DNA from: Saccharomycopsis fibuligera x Saccharomycopsis cf. fibuligera
Lineage: Eukaryota; Ascomycota; Saccharomycetes; Ascoideales; Saccharomycopsidaceae
Length of the DNA stretch: 64,000 bases
Assembly: GCA_001936135.1 (NCBI GenBank)
Contig: CP012809.1
Coordinates: 1,723,501-1,787,500, forward strand
Direction of reading: 5' to 3'
Position 1 is the stretch's first letter. Every line of letters begins with the position of its first letter. Under the pieces are notes generated by a model that saw nothing but the letters and a program-made list of their open reading frames with translations, ran no database searches and was not told the origin of the DNA. The translations under genes and the position numbers were made by a program. This document shows positions 32,146-43,510 of the stretch, piece by piece.

Positions 32146-33431
32146 TGCTAATATAATCGTATGTATTGTCCGTTATTTGGAATTATTTTGATTATTAGGG
32201 CCAAACTGGTTATATTAATAATGCAACACCTAGCTTGAGGATGAAAGAATAGTACTAATAAGCAGTGGCGGTTACAAGGGGCTGGAACGGAGTAAAGATA
32301 CTCGGGTAGCAGGTATTAGTAGCAAAGAAGCAGTTAAAAGGCGTGGAAAGGGGGAGACAGATACAGAAGAGAAAAGTACAAAAACTAAGCAGGTACAAAT
32401 CAAAAACCAAAAAGAAGAAATTGTGGATATGATGTATGTTTATTGGTGCTGGAGGCGAAAAAAATAAAAAAAAATAGAAGAGGAAAAGGCGTTTGCGATG
32501 ACAAACACTCGCATCCGATGGACACACTGATTAACCAAATTTAATGGAATCCTGAGGATCTGGAGAATTTTCGCCTGCATATCAGAGCAATGCGATGCGT
32601 AACATGCATTTGGTGCGCTTGGCTTTCTTTCCAACAAAAATTCAAACTCTGAACTTCTCAAACAAAAAGAAAAGAATAATTAGAAAACAAAAACAATTCA
32701 ATTCTTTTTTCTGAACTCTGTTTGTGTTTCTATTTGGCAGATTGGCCTGTGCGTCAACGCGCTGTTTGCAGTTTCCAGCATAATAGTTGCAGTATCCACC
32801 GGTAGTTGGGGTGCGGATGCATATAATGTGCATTAGGGCCATGCGGTATGTGCTCTGTATATGCAAGAATATGCATTCTGGCTGCTCGCTCGGGCGACCT
32901 CTATCATTTACACCCGACGAAAGGAAGAGCGAGCTCTATAGAGAGTGTGTTCGCTTTAGCTTGAGCTAAAACAGTAGAATTTGCTAGCCAGCAACACCAT
33001 ACCGGACCAGGATCTCCACCTGTGTGGCTAAAATGGATAATCCTGAGTCTCTGCAGCTTTTAGTTGGACTAGCCGTTAGTAACAAATAATACTTTTACTC
33101 ACTAGTCGCTGAAGAACAACAGCCACAACGAGCACAACAACCGCGAACTAGACCTGTCATGGCGCGGCATGTCAGGGGAATAATTGGGTCACTAATTCTT
33201 TTTTCATATTCTAATGCTAGTGCCAACAGTATCAAATAGTGTATCAACGTTTGGCTATCTAGCTCGCTGCTGGTGCTGGTGCTGGTGCTGGTGCTGTTTC
33301 CGTTTCTGCTCTGGTGCTTTCTCTGTTTCTACTCGTTGCCGGAAGACCTCTGGCCAGCCTGCCCGTTTGCTTTCGGATATTGGAGTGGCTGCGGGGCAGA
33401 GGTCTACATTGGGTAAACGACGGCGGAGCTG

Positions 33432-33488
33432 GAGGCTGCGATCATATGCTGCATTGAGGCTGCGATCATATGCTGCATTGAGGCTGCG
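33432..33488. repeat. Exact 24 bp tandem repeat, 2.4 copies
   Basis: Two identical 24-bp units (33432-33455, 33456-33479) plus the first 9 bp of a third. Each unit contains GATCATATGC. It is in the large gene-free interval; apparent open frames across it repeat LRSYAA or AYDRSLN and are not credible genes. Confidence 0.95.
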
Positions 33489-36400
33489 CTGAGGGTGCGT
33501 TGGGGCTATTGTCTGTTGGCGTTTGTCGGATTTAATGGTGCGTGGAGCTGCAGCCTCAACTGCATTTGTGGCCATGGTACAACAGGGTATAGGAGAGACG
33601 TCTCTGCAGCAAGAGACAGAGAGTGAATGTCTCTGAGTGGCTGCTGGCAGAACTCTTGAACTCCACGGAGTGATGGGCAGCAAATAAATCGCGCGGCTCT
33701 ACCAGAGTGCGAGCCAGCTTTTCTAATGTGTTGGAATTGGGCGAAGATGACTTGGACAACATCTTGATATTCTTCTCAAGAAGAAGACAGCATGTCAAAA
33801 AGAAAACAATACGAAACAGTAAGAAAAAGCAAGTTTATTAAAACATGTATAGAGTTTGTGAGGTTGAAAAAGAAAGCAAGAAACAAAACAGTTTTGAAAC
33901 TGTTGCAAATATTTGTAATCACTGTGCTCGCTGTTTGCAAGACAATGGAGATTTGCAAGCTGGTATACAAATGTATTTATAGTTATGGGTGGGTTTATTA
34001 ATGCCGTCAGCAACTAGCTAGACTTTGTGGCTTTGAAAAACTAGTCAAAACAGTAAGATGTCCTTCTTCGCCATTCATTGATACTAAACACTGTCTTAGT
34101 TTACTGGTGGCTATAAATATAGTTAATTAGATTTATTGATGATCGCTTGGTTTGATTAATTATAACCAGAAACTGGCCAACGGTGCGCGTAGCTAGTGTT
34201 CAAGCTAGAACTAGACTGTTATTGTCAACAACCAAAGTGCCATCAGTCGATATCCATTAATCTTGAGTTTCCTTCCAGTGGGAGTGCTTGTGCAACTTTG
34301 TGTTTTTAACTGGGTTTAGCATCACCTCCATGATGCAGCCGTTTTCTTGTTACACGAATCTTCCAAAAGAGTGTACACTGCCATCATCGAAGAATAAAAG
34401 AGTGCAGCATATGTTTGAGGATAACAGAAAATCAGCAAAAGTGGCAATCAAAAATAAATAATATTCAGTACGATACAATTGGTAAACGAAGTTTTTTCCA
34501 GATCTGCAGTTTGGAAACGCAGAGCTCCCGAGTACACAAATTAACAAAAGCTATTATAATGCACAGCGAGAATCGACATTTTAGTAGAAAGTTCCGTCAA
34601 GTTTTAGACTGTGTTTGTTTTACCAAATTGAATGATTGACAATAAACACAAGCAAATAAACAATCACTGTAAGACAACTGTTTTATTGATAATTCTTTTG
34701 CAATTCCCCAAAATGAAGATTATTGTTTCTACAGTATCCTTCCAAAACTGAAACCTGCACCAGTAGCCAAGCAGCAGGAGTGCCTTGAAAATGGATATTG
34801 CAAAACCGAGAACTTGTAACAAATCGAAGGTACTCATTCAAATTGCTCTTGTCTCAAAGGTCAAACCACTATCAGCAAACAAACTTTTAATGATTTGCAT
34901 ACAATCTTAACTGACAAACAAACAACTTGTTTGAAATGAATCAAAAGAGTTGTCATCTGTAACACCGTTACGCCCATGATCAGCCAGAAGTCTAGAATAC
35001 TACCAGTTAAGAAGACTCCATTGATTAAGTCACCGCCGCACATCAACATTGTTTCTTTTTGATCATCATTTTTTCTTTTTCAATTTTTTTTCGGTTTGAT
35101 TTGTTTGTCATTTCAAATCTCTAGTTTTTGCGGCTAATCAACAGTTAGCTCAGCCGATGATAAGACTAATAGTATGAATATTTTCAACCAAAACATATTG
35201 CTCTGAAATACCACTAGAAAGCTTGGATACAAAAATATTGATCATTAAAGATCGAAAATCTTGCTCAAATTGTGTATAACAGCACTTGTCTGGTATGCAA
35301 GAAGGCTTCAAGTAAGAAACTTTGAGCGGATCAATTGCCAGGAGTGTAACTTATTCATCATATGCTACATATGTAAGCTATACACGCATGCAAGTATACA
35401 TTTTAAACAACTAAATAAGCATTTGTCGCCGCACCGCCGCACCATCGCAACGTCGTCTTTCTTTGGAAATAATCTCAATTCCCCTGCAGCTTTATCAACA
35501 AAAAGTTAACAGCTTCGTTATTGGTGCCCGCCCAGTAGCATTATCAGTTGCATCAGCTTGCTCGCTACTATTGTGTCAAATGACGAACTGTAGCTCAAGA
35601 GTCACAAATTACAGTTTATTGATGAAACAAAAATCAAAATTTTCCATCCATATAACTGGCTGTCGGCAACTTAACTAAAGCCAAGACGGCCAAAAACTAA
35701 TATTTCAAACATATTCGCTCGTTCTGTTGTGGTTTCCATGCTTGCCATGCTTGTCATATTTGTCATTGGTGAAGTGTTTTCGCTACCGATTATTCATCAC
35801 TGGTCATAGCGGCGTTGCATCCAAGATGCAACAAAAATATTGTTCTGCTATTTAGGATGCATACTAATGCACCGTTCCCTTTTGGGAATATAGCCGCTGT
35901 GATGCTCTGTGCTGTATACCTACAGGTATGCATTAATGTTTTGCAACTTTTTTTTTTTTTTTATTTGCTTTTTCTGTTTAAGCCTTTTTCCTTTTTCCTC
36001 TTTACAGTCCTACTGTTTCAATTTGTGGTGCCTTTGGTTTTTGCTGATGTCTTGTTGAAGTTCGTAAAAACACCTCCTGAGACCAATCCACAAACCTTAA
36101 GATTGCTCACCCCTGCTCCATGCCAGCCGCGTGTTAACAAGTATCAACCTTTCAAAGATTTTATGTGTAGACAACATACATTATATAGCACTAGACTCAA
36201 TAAAAACAATATTCCTTCCTGTGGCTCCTTCTGCACTGCTTTGACAATTCCGCGTTATAAGTAAACTTGTAAGGTATCTAATCTAAAGATAGATTTTATC
36301 GGCAGTAGCAACTTAACTTCACTAGCATGAAATTTGTAATTTCTGCAACAATACAGAGAATAATTAGTAACCGTATTAGATATTACCTCATTAGGAATTT

Positions 36401-37755
36401 GCATGTACGAAACGGCGCAACCGAGCTCCTTATTGATCGACCAATGTAAACAAGTGTTATATGTTAACAAATGTGAAATAACACATATTTAGTATCATTT
36501 ACTTTAACTAATGTCTATAGATCATAGTGTTCGACATAGTTTTCCTTTTTCCCCTTTTAGGAAGCGCAAAATATCACTAGACATTAATTCACGGAGCCAA
36601 ATTTGTGACTTCATCTTTAACAGCGCCGTTTTTATTACAGCAGTCGCCAAGCCCTGTAGTTTTTCGTGAACGGACAAAAAAGCAAATCAAAGAATTGGTT
36701 TCATATCTTTGGGATACGAGTCTATGCGGAATTCTACAAACGACGGTTTCAAAAATGCATCGTCATAGTCTACGCAGCAATGGTAATTATATGCCACCAA
36801 TTACCATTATTGTGGAAATTTTGCTTTTGCTGTTTATTCCATAAGATGAATAGCTTTCTGGAACCAAATTCGTTAACAGGTTACAATGCTGCAGTGATAG
36901 CTTTATTCCTCAATTGGATACTTTTGCCGAATATCTCACGTCACCAACATCCTGTAGTGTGAATTGCCTACGTTGGCCCCTATTTCGAGGCCTACGAGTA
37001 CAACCAGCAAGCATACATATTGTACGCTGGCAGACAATCATACATCTCATTTGCTTCAACTTGTCTCTAATCAAAACTAACTAGTAACAGTTATGACATG
37101 ACGGTAGTTTTAGAACAAAAAAAAAAAAAAATAAAAAAAAAAAATAATAATCCACCAACCACGGACGATAAATTTTTCTATATGGTGATTTTGTAAACAT
37201 GTGCCCCTCTATATGTATACTGAAGTTAAGCTAAGCCTTAATTACAAGTCTACAGAATGCTCACCATTCGAATCCTCGATTTGGCACTTGCTTGGGTTTC
37301 AAAAACAAGTGTTTGTAATTATATACTCAAAAATGATCACCAATGCTCTTGATTTTTCAGCTTTCGATCCATGAAGTAGTATGAAATAGCGACGCTTTCA
37401 TAACTCCATCATTTGATATTTCAGAGATAATTGGTTAACCCCTCAGTCGCAATTATTCATGAATGCGTACACCCCACTTTTTCATTCAATATATTGGCTC
37501 TTCATCACGACTTAAGCCCCTGTATTTCTTTTAGATACATTGAAATATGTATAGTCAGACTGGGGGAAACAGACCAAAGCATAGTTGTTGCTGGTAATCT
37601 GTCAGTGCATCAATGTACCGGAGTTACAAATCAATTTGGAAGAAGTTGCGAATGTCTGTACCAAATTTTGTATCCTGTGTGCAACCAGATTTGTGTACCT
37701 TAGTTGCATAATAAACTTTTTGCCTTGGGGTCAGTTTGCACCTAGCTCCACAGCT

Positions 37756-37756
<1 letters not shown>

Positions 37757-37789
<33 letters not shown>
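37757..37789. repeat. Poly(A) tract of 33 nt
   Basis: The longest homopolymer in the window, inside the 9.2 kb gene-free interval and not next to any recognised gene. Confidence 0.95.
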
Positions 37790-37791
<2 letters not shown>

Positions 37792-40700
37792 CCTGAAACA
37801 TGGTGTACATTGAATATTAGCCAAAAACAGGATAACTGAGATGCAAAGTTCAAAATGCAATATGCACACCACTGTATACTGTGTAGGTGCAGTCGTACAC
37901 ATTCTACTTAATCAAGACTTTCTCCGATACTTGCAGGGAACCTTTTTTCGCAAACTGCAGCATGCAGCTATGAACGAAAATCTAAAACTAGCTGATGCAG
38001 AGAGGCACGCTATCTGTGGGTTTCTGCATCTGCCGGCCCGGCTATCTACCCGCAGGTCAGTCGGTACTAATTGGCTAGTATTATTCGTACTTTGGCAAAT
38101 CGATTAAGAAAATATATATTTTTTTTTGAATAATTTATTATTCGAGTACACTTGCAGACAGTGCTCCATACAGCAGGAGGCTCGCAAAGATTCACGCATT
38201 CTTTTGTTGGAATTTTTACTAAGAAAGGGCGAGGACCCCGGACTTGTAGTTATTGAAGATCATTCTTTTCATTCATATATTGATGTACCATCCAACTCAC
38301 GTGGGTTGCATAAACTTCGAGACCTTGGTGTAAATGTTGTACTACAGCCAAAGCTCGCCGAAATCTGACTAAATGGCTAGGACCGATATCTTGGGAGCTC
38401 TAAACAGTTTCTAACTAATCAAACACAAGTGCGTATGTCTTTGATAGACTCATTGGCCGATCAATAGAGAGCTAGGGGTCTCTATAACACTGCCAAAACA
38501 TATTTATAGCGATCAGCCAAATTAGTTGTAGCTGCCAACATTGAAAAAAAATGTAGCTAGTTGAACTTTATCTGTTTCTAGCAGGCTTTGCAGAGTTGCT
38601 AACCTATTTAGCAACTGCTTAACGGCTAGAATAACAAAAACGGATAAAAATAGCAGCTCGACATCTTTGATACCTACATACAGCAATATTGATCGGAACG
38701 TGCTAAAAAAAATTTTTATTTTTTATTTTTTATTTTTATTTTTTCTACAACAGAAACATAGGGATCACGAAATAACGGATAAAATGAAAAGATAATTAGT
38801 GCGTCTTTCTTTTTCTGTGAGTTTCTGACAAATTAAATTGAAACACTCAGTTTTATCAATGATTGATTGGTGTCATAATATTCCTGCTCCGATATATCTT
38901 TTTTGCTTCTTTGCCAAAATGTAATCACTTTTATGACAATAGCTAAGATTAGCCATTTAGAATTCAAAAATTCGGCGACTTGTCAGGATGGTTGTACCCA
39001 CAAAGCAACAATGTATTATTGTTTTCTGTAAGCAATTTGTTGAATGCTCGGTTTGGCAATACTGCAGCAGCACTGTCTTAAGACCGCGGACTTACCGGGG
39101 ACTTTACCACAAACAGTCAACAAGCTAGCGAGCGAATCTTTTCGGACAGCTAAGGCAGCCAAGGCGGTGCGGTGCGGTGTATCCATGAATTTATGAATGC
39201 ACGCGGATTCTCGGGATCTGAAGGCGGCTGCTCCGAGCCTGCAGTGGTGCTATCTGCATGGACATGGACAAAAACATACATGTTTCAACTGTCACGGCAG
39301 AAGGTTGTGAGAATTTGATATTGATAGCAGATATCGATGGCAAAAGGAAAAAAATTGTACAAATTAGGAAATATTCGTAATACTGAAAATTATGGAAATG
39401 AAAACGAGAGAATCCAAGTTTAGCAAATGAAGCGAGTCCACTCGGGAATTGGTTTAATTAATTGATTATAACCCAATACAATGTTTCAGGTTAGTTGTTA
39501 CTGACGTATTCAAGTTTTAAATTCGTGGTCTCTTATGTTAGGTATTGGCTATGGTAATTTTTCTGACAGACAAGCTGCCTATGGTTCCAACGGTTTTGTC
39601 AGATACATTAGTTAGATATAGTGTGTTTTAGTACGTGTGACTGTTTCCAATAATAAAACTTTTGTTAGTCCGCTATTTTTGCAGGCTAAGTACCCGTCAC
39701 TTATGCAAGCTGGTTGGACGCTAAAAGTGTACAACTTTTCCGTTCGTTACTAGAAAAGCATTTTTTTTCCGGGCATTATTATTAATAGTTCCATCACTCA
39801 TATCTAAAGACCCGTCTTGGCGGTATTTGTATTTGGAACATTACAAACGCTAGAATCAGGGAAGCGCTCCTAAAACACTAGGAAAGAGAGAAAAATTATA
39901 GCTGATAAAATACAGTACAGCATGTGCCAATATTTTTTATTTTGGGGAATAATATTTTGGAATTTATACCATGGTCTCAGCGTTTTATCACTCAATAATT
40001 TGAAACTGGCGGACGTAATCCTAGAGAACCTTAGCATACAAATAATTTTTGAAGCGTAAGGCAACTAACTATATAGTCTTAAAGATGAGAAAAATTCTTC
40101 TTCAACCTAGTACAGAATAGCTCTTTGAAACTGTATTTTACGAATGCCATGTATAAATGATTTTAATGCGGGAGCTTTCCCCAAAAGAGAGCTTTGGAGT
40201 TTTACTTTGCCAACTGCAGGCCGGTTTGACAAATTTTACTGCTTCTGTTCTCTATGCGGTACTTTGGCTTTCACGCTGCTATCGCGAAAACAGTATATAG
40301 TTCTAAATGAAGTGGATGACCCGTTTATATAACATTAGGCGCCAATAAACCACAATGGTTGAAAAACAACGGAAAATATAAAAAAGAAAAAAAGAAAAAA
40401 AATCTCTGAATTGAGCGAAATGTTTTATTGAGAAAAATGTTACTTGTTATCCACTTTCACATTTTGTGGATTTTTGCGCCTCACTTGCATTTGTTTTTAA
40501 TGCTCTACAAGTTGCTTTCATATACGCAATCAATTGTAGTGCAAACTAAAGTAATAACAGTTTGATTGATAATGTTCTAAATATATGCAACTAAGAAGAA
40601 AAAATCGCATTTACCTCTAGTTTAATTGTCAACTCAAAGAATGCCAAAGTGAAAAAAAAAAAACTCAATAGAAAAGCGTAAGAGAGTTGAAAGAACCGGT

Positions 40701-41338
40701 ATTGCCAAGAAGGGAAACTAGTATCAACTTTTCCGGATACTTGGTAACAATGAACATAATATAGATCAAGTGAGCCTGGCTAAACACTAGGTTGAAGGGG
40801 GCCGGGTGTTCTGATAGCATACTTATGTTATGCAGTGTTTCTTGTTCTAAATTATTAGTACTTCACAGCATGTACAAAAGTCCGGTTGTGCTCCGTATGC
40901 ATGCTGGAAAATCTGGTATGTAGATCTGAATATCGTTCAAAATCAGCAAAGTCCGGGCTCGAGATGCCCAACTGCCACAGTCACGCGCCCTTGCACTATT
41001 GCAGTCGGAGATGAGCAATTGCTCGGTAATAAACTCTGGCTGAAGTATTAAGATTATATAATAATTGTATTGAAGGAAGCAGACGAAGATAGTGAAAAAG
41101 AGTTTGCAAGGAAGAATATTTGAGTGATTTAAATGTACTTTTTTGGGTCGTAGCTTAGTCTTTTGGGAGCCATCAATGCACATTCGACTATAGTCATAGC
41201 ACTGGTCCTACGGTTAACCTTAAAAATCCCAACTGACGAACTGCCTTAGAGACTCACTGAATAGAACTGGTTTGGTAACAGAGTAACAACCTGTTCAACA
41301 TAAATAATTACCACCAATTGTTAAATACTGCATCCAAA

Positions 41339-42640
41339 ATGACTCCCTCCGTCAATACAGACGACCAATTCTTTAGCCAGTTTCCAGGTGGCCCACACTC
41401 AAGTAGTCAAAAACATGACCAGGATAACAAAAAGCCCATCTCAACCAGCACTACCCGTGAGGAATGTAACAACCAGGCAAACAAAACGTTTGCCCAGCAA
41501 AATGCAAGCTCTCCTGGATCTCATCGAGGCATCAAGCCGCCAATACCAACATGGGATCCTCCAAAGCCTAGCAAATATCAAGATCAATATGATTTTGCTG
41601 ACCTTCAAGAAGTGGACTTGCTGCTTTTTGACCGTGCTGATACCAATGGCAAGCAACAGCTAGCGGATCAATTGCATGAAATCATCAAAAATGAAGGGTT
41701 CTGGGTGCTTGTAAACCACGGAATTCCACAAGAGCAAATTGATAGACAGTTCGCCTTGGCGCAGTATTTCTTCACCAATTACACAACAGAAGAGAAACTG
41801 GCACGTACTGTGGATTTTGCCAATGGAGACTACTTGGGCTACAAGCCACCGGCGGACAAAAAGTTTTTTGGCACTGAGGACGTTTACACTAACAATGAGC
41901 TTCTTAACATTGCCAAATTTACCAAAGATTGTCATTTTGAGGACAAATATTTTAAGCAGGAATTTATAAAAGTTTTCAAAGACGAACTTGCTGAGTTTTC
42001 ACGCAAGTCGTTTCAAATAGTACGGAAACTATTGATTTTGTTTGCTATTATTTTGGAACTTGAAGATGAAGAGTATTTTGTTAAGCAAAACTTGTATGAT
42101 GATGTTTCCGATGACCATTACCGGCTAATGCAGTACCACCCTCGAAGCAAGGAAGACGACGCTAAAGTGGAAAACACCTGGTCTAGGCCACATACGGACT
42201 TTGGTACAGTGACACTACTTTACAACCAACTAGTGTTGGGGCTCCAGATTAAAAACCACAAGAATGGCGAATGGCAATATGTGAAACCAGCCCCTGGGGC
42301 CATAGTGTGCAACGTTGCTGATACATTACTGTTTTATTCTAACGGGTACTTCAAATCAACGGTGCATCGGGTCCTTAGACCGCCTGAAGATCAGATCGCT
42401 AATGGGAAACCGCGCATTGGTGTGTTTTACTTTGCCAGACTAGGGGAAAAAAGTATTATTGAGGTTGCCCCATCACCTTTGCTCAAAAGATTGGGGTTGT
42501 ATAAGCACGTAAAACCAATCAGTGGTAGAGAGTATGTGCAAAAAAGAGTGGCCGACTATTTCAAAGCTGGTAGTATTGATAAGCAAGTAGGGCGGACTTT
42601 TAAGGTGGGCGAGTTTGCAATTAAAGATGGCTATGAGTAG
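41339..42640 (+). CDS. 2-oxoglutarate/Fe(II)-dependent dioxygenase (isopenicillin N synthase-like)
   Basis: A 433-aa oxygenase. The N-terminal non-haem dioxygenase domain has the signature EVDL-x-LFD ... IIKNEGFWVLVNHGIP (about 91-130). The catalytic 2OG-Fe(II) domain has the iron triad His285-x-Asp287 (RPHTDFGTVTLL) and His343 (STVHRV), with Arg359 (KPRIGVFYFA) placed to bind 2-oxoglutarate. About 75 polar residues precede the fold and are not typical; they may be a regulatory tail. The substrate is unknown; fungal relatives hydroxylate or desaturate diverse small molecules. The first ATG is at 41339; the open frame runs a little further up to a TTG. Residue 95, in the normally Ser-bearing VDLS motif, is encoded by CTG, which fits CUG=Ser decoding. 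It borders the 9.2 kb gene-free interval and is not next to other metabolic genes. Confidence 0.9.
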   Translation: MTPSVNTDDQFFSQFPGGPHSSSQKHDQDNKKPISTSTTREECNNQANKTFAQQNASSPGSHRGIKPPIPTWDPPKPSKYQDQYDFADLQEVDLLLFDRADTNGKQQLADQLHEIIKNEGFWVLVNHGIPQEQIDRQFALAQYFFTNYTTEEKLARTVDFANGDYLGYKPPADKKFFGTEDVYTNNELLNIAKFTKDCHFEDKYFKQEFIKVFKDELAEFSRKSFQIVRKLLILFAIILELEDEEYFVKQNLYDDVSDDHYRLMQYHPRSKEDDAKVENTWSRPHTDFGTVTLLYNQLVLGLQIKNHKNGEWQYVKPAPGAIVCNVADTLLFYSNGYFKSTVHRVLRPPEDQIANGKPRIGVFYFARLGEKSIIEVAPSPLLKRLGLYKHVKPISGREYVQKRVADYFKAGSIDKQVGRTFKVGEFAIKDGYE

Positions 42641-43510
42641 TGGACTCAAGCAATGGTTTAAATATCCCAAAGATATAGATGGTAGTTTTGGAGTGACGAT
42701 GGTGATTATCCCTTATTGCGAACTGAAAAACTCTCAATTATGGTGCCTCCTTCTGCAGCGGCAAAAAGTCCTTCAAACGATTTTGCGACAAATTCAATAT
42801 TCATAGCATTTTTTTTGTTATCAAGTTGTATATATATATTGTATAAATAAATATCACAATTGTGCCAAGTGTGAACAATCTGTTGAATCGCTATATTCAC
42901 TCAGTAAAAGGAAGCTGATTTTTGCTATATTTGACGATTGCTAACTGCTTCGAATAATGTCAGAGGCAAACCAAACATGCGCTTTGCAAATGATATGACC
43001 GTCCCATTTCGATAATTGATCTAAAAGCAAAATAAAAGCTTGACTTATAAAAATCACTTGGCTATTGAGCAGCGGTTTAAGCCATCGTGCTTGCAGACTG
43101 TGTCTTCATTAAAAGATACTTGCTCAGTTGAGCATCACTATGATGTATACGCGCATCTACCTCTGAAGTACCATCCGCACGGGACTATGCGGCAAAACAG
43201 CAAAATAGCAGGCGGCAAAGAATGTGCACAGAATGTTTATATATAGACAATTTATATATACAAACCACGCCCCGTTGCCGTCCAAGCCGAGCGATGAGCC
43301 CTCAGCGAGCCAGCCAGTCAGCACAAATAACACAACTTCAACGTTACCAACAGCCAAACCACCTAGTTGTTATTTCCATACTTCTTAAACACACAATTCC
43401 TAGTTTCTGCCGGTTTGAACCACAAAGCGAATTTGCTAGGACTGCTATCAATTTGTAACAAGAGACATATACTCCTTCAATACTGCAATTAAAAACAATC
43501 CCATCGAGTA
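42641..43510. other. Intergenic region between the dioxygenase and coiled-coil/PH genes
   Basis: An 870 bp AT-rich gap between two same-strand genes with a short TA-rich run near 42830-42850. It presumably holds the dioxygenase 3' end and the next promoter. No gene seen. Confidence 0.65.

Larger units (their letters stand above)
32146..41338. other. 9.2 kb gene-free interval between divergent genes
   Basis: No open frame here is convincing: all are short, most lack an ATG or consist of homopolymer, and none matches a family I know. It is by far the largest gap in the window and lies between two outward-facing start codons. Contents seen: a GCTGGT-type repeat (33266-33295), an exact 24-bp tandem repeat (33432-33488), GC-rich patches (about 33250-33560 and 39090-39250), short perfect palindromes (32955-32970, 35814-35832), a 33-nt poly(A) tract (37757-37789), and a 20/23 inverted match between 36423-36445 and 38451-38473. 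It could be a long regulatory region or a centromere; the sequence alone does not decide. Confidence 0.75.

Noticed and set aside
33255-33683. 142-codon minus-strand frame over the 24-bp tandem repeat
   Set aside because: Open because of repeat and GC-rich composition; contains repeated AAYDRSLN and poly(QH); no promoter or homology evidence.
1685-34035. 12-bp identity CTAGACTTTGTG shared between two gene-free regions (about 1685 and 34019)
   Set aside because: A 12-bp match between distant sites is expected many times by chance in 64 kb.
35815-36264. 149-codon frame rich in Phe/Leu
   Set aside because: Driven by T-rich sequence; no conserved motif and no coding bias.
36605-36962. Overlapping 79- and 98-codon frames with hydrophobic stretches
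   Set aside because: Both begin at non-ATG codons, have poor codon use and resemble no family.
37255-37285. TTCGAATCC resembling a tRNA B box
   Set aside because: No A box, acceptor stem or anticodon arm could be built around it.
38126-38368. 80-codon frame in the gene-free interval with protein-like composition
   Set aside because: It contains no ATG, has no acceptable splice partner seen, and no recognised family.
32146-41338. Search for long terminal repeats or transposon coding remnants in the large gap
   Set aside because: No paired end repeats, target duplications or recognisable transposon or virus-like protein motifs were seen on either strand.
43405-43430. Reverse-strand GGTTCAAACC resembling a tRNA T-loop
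   Set aside because: The flanking bases do not form a proper T stem or acceptor stem.
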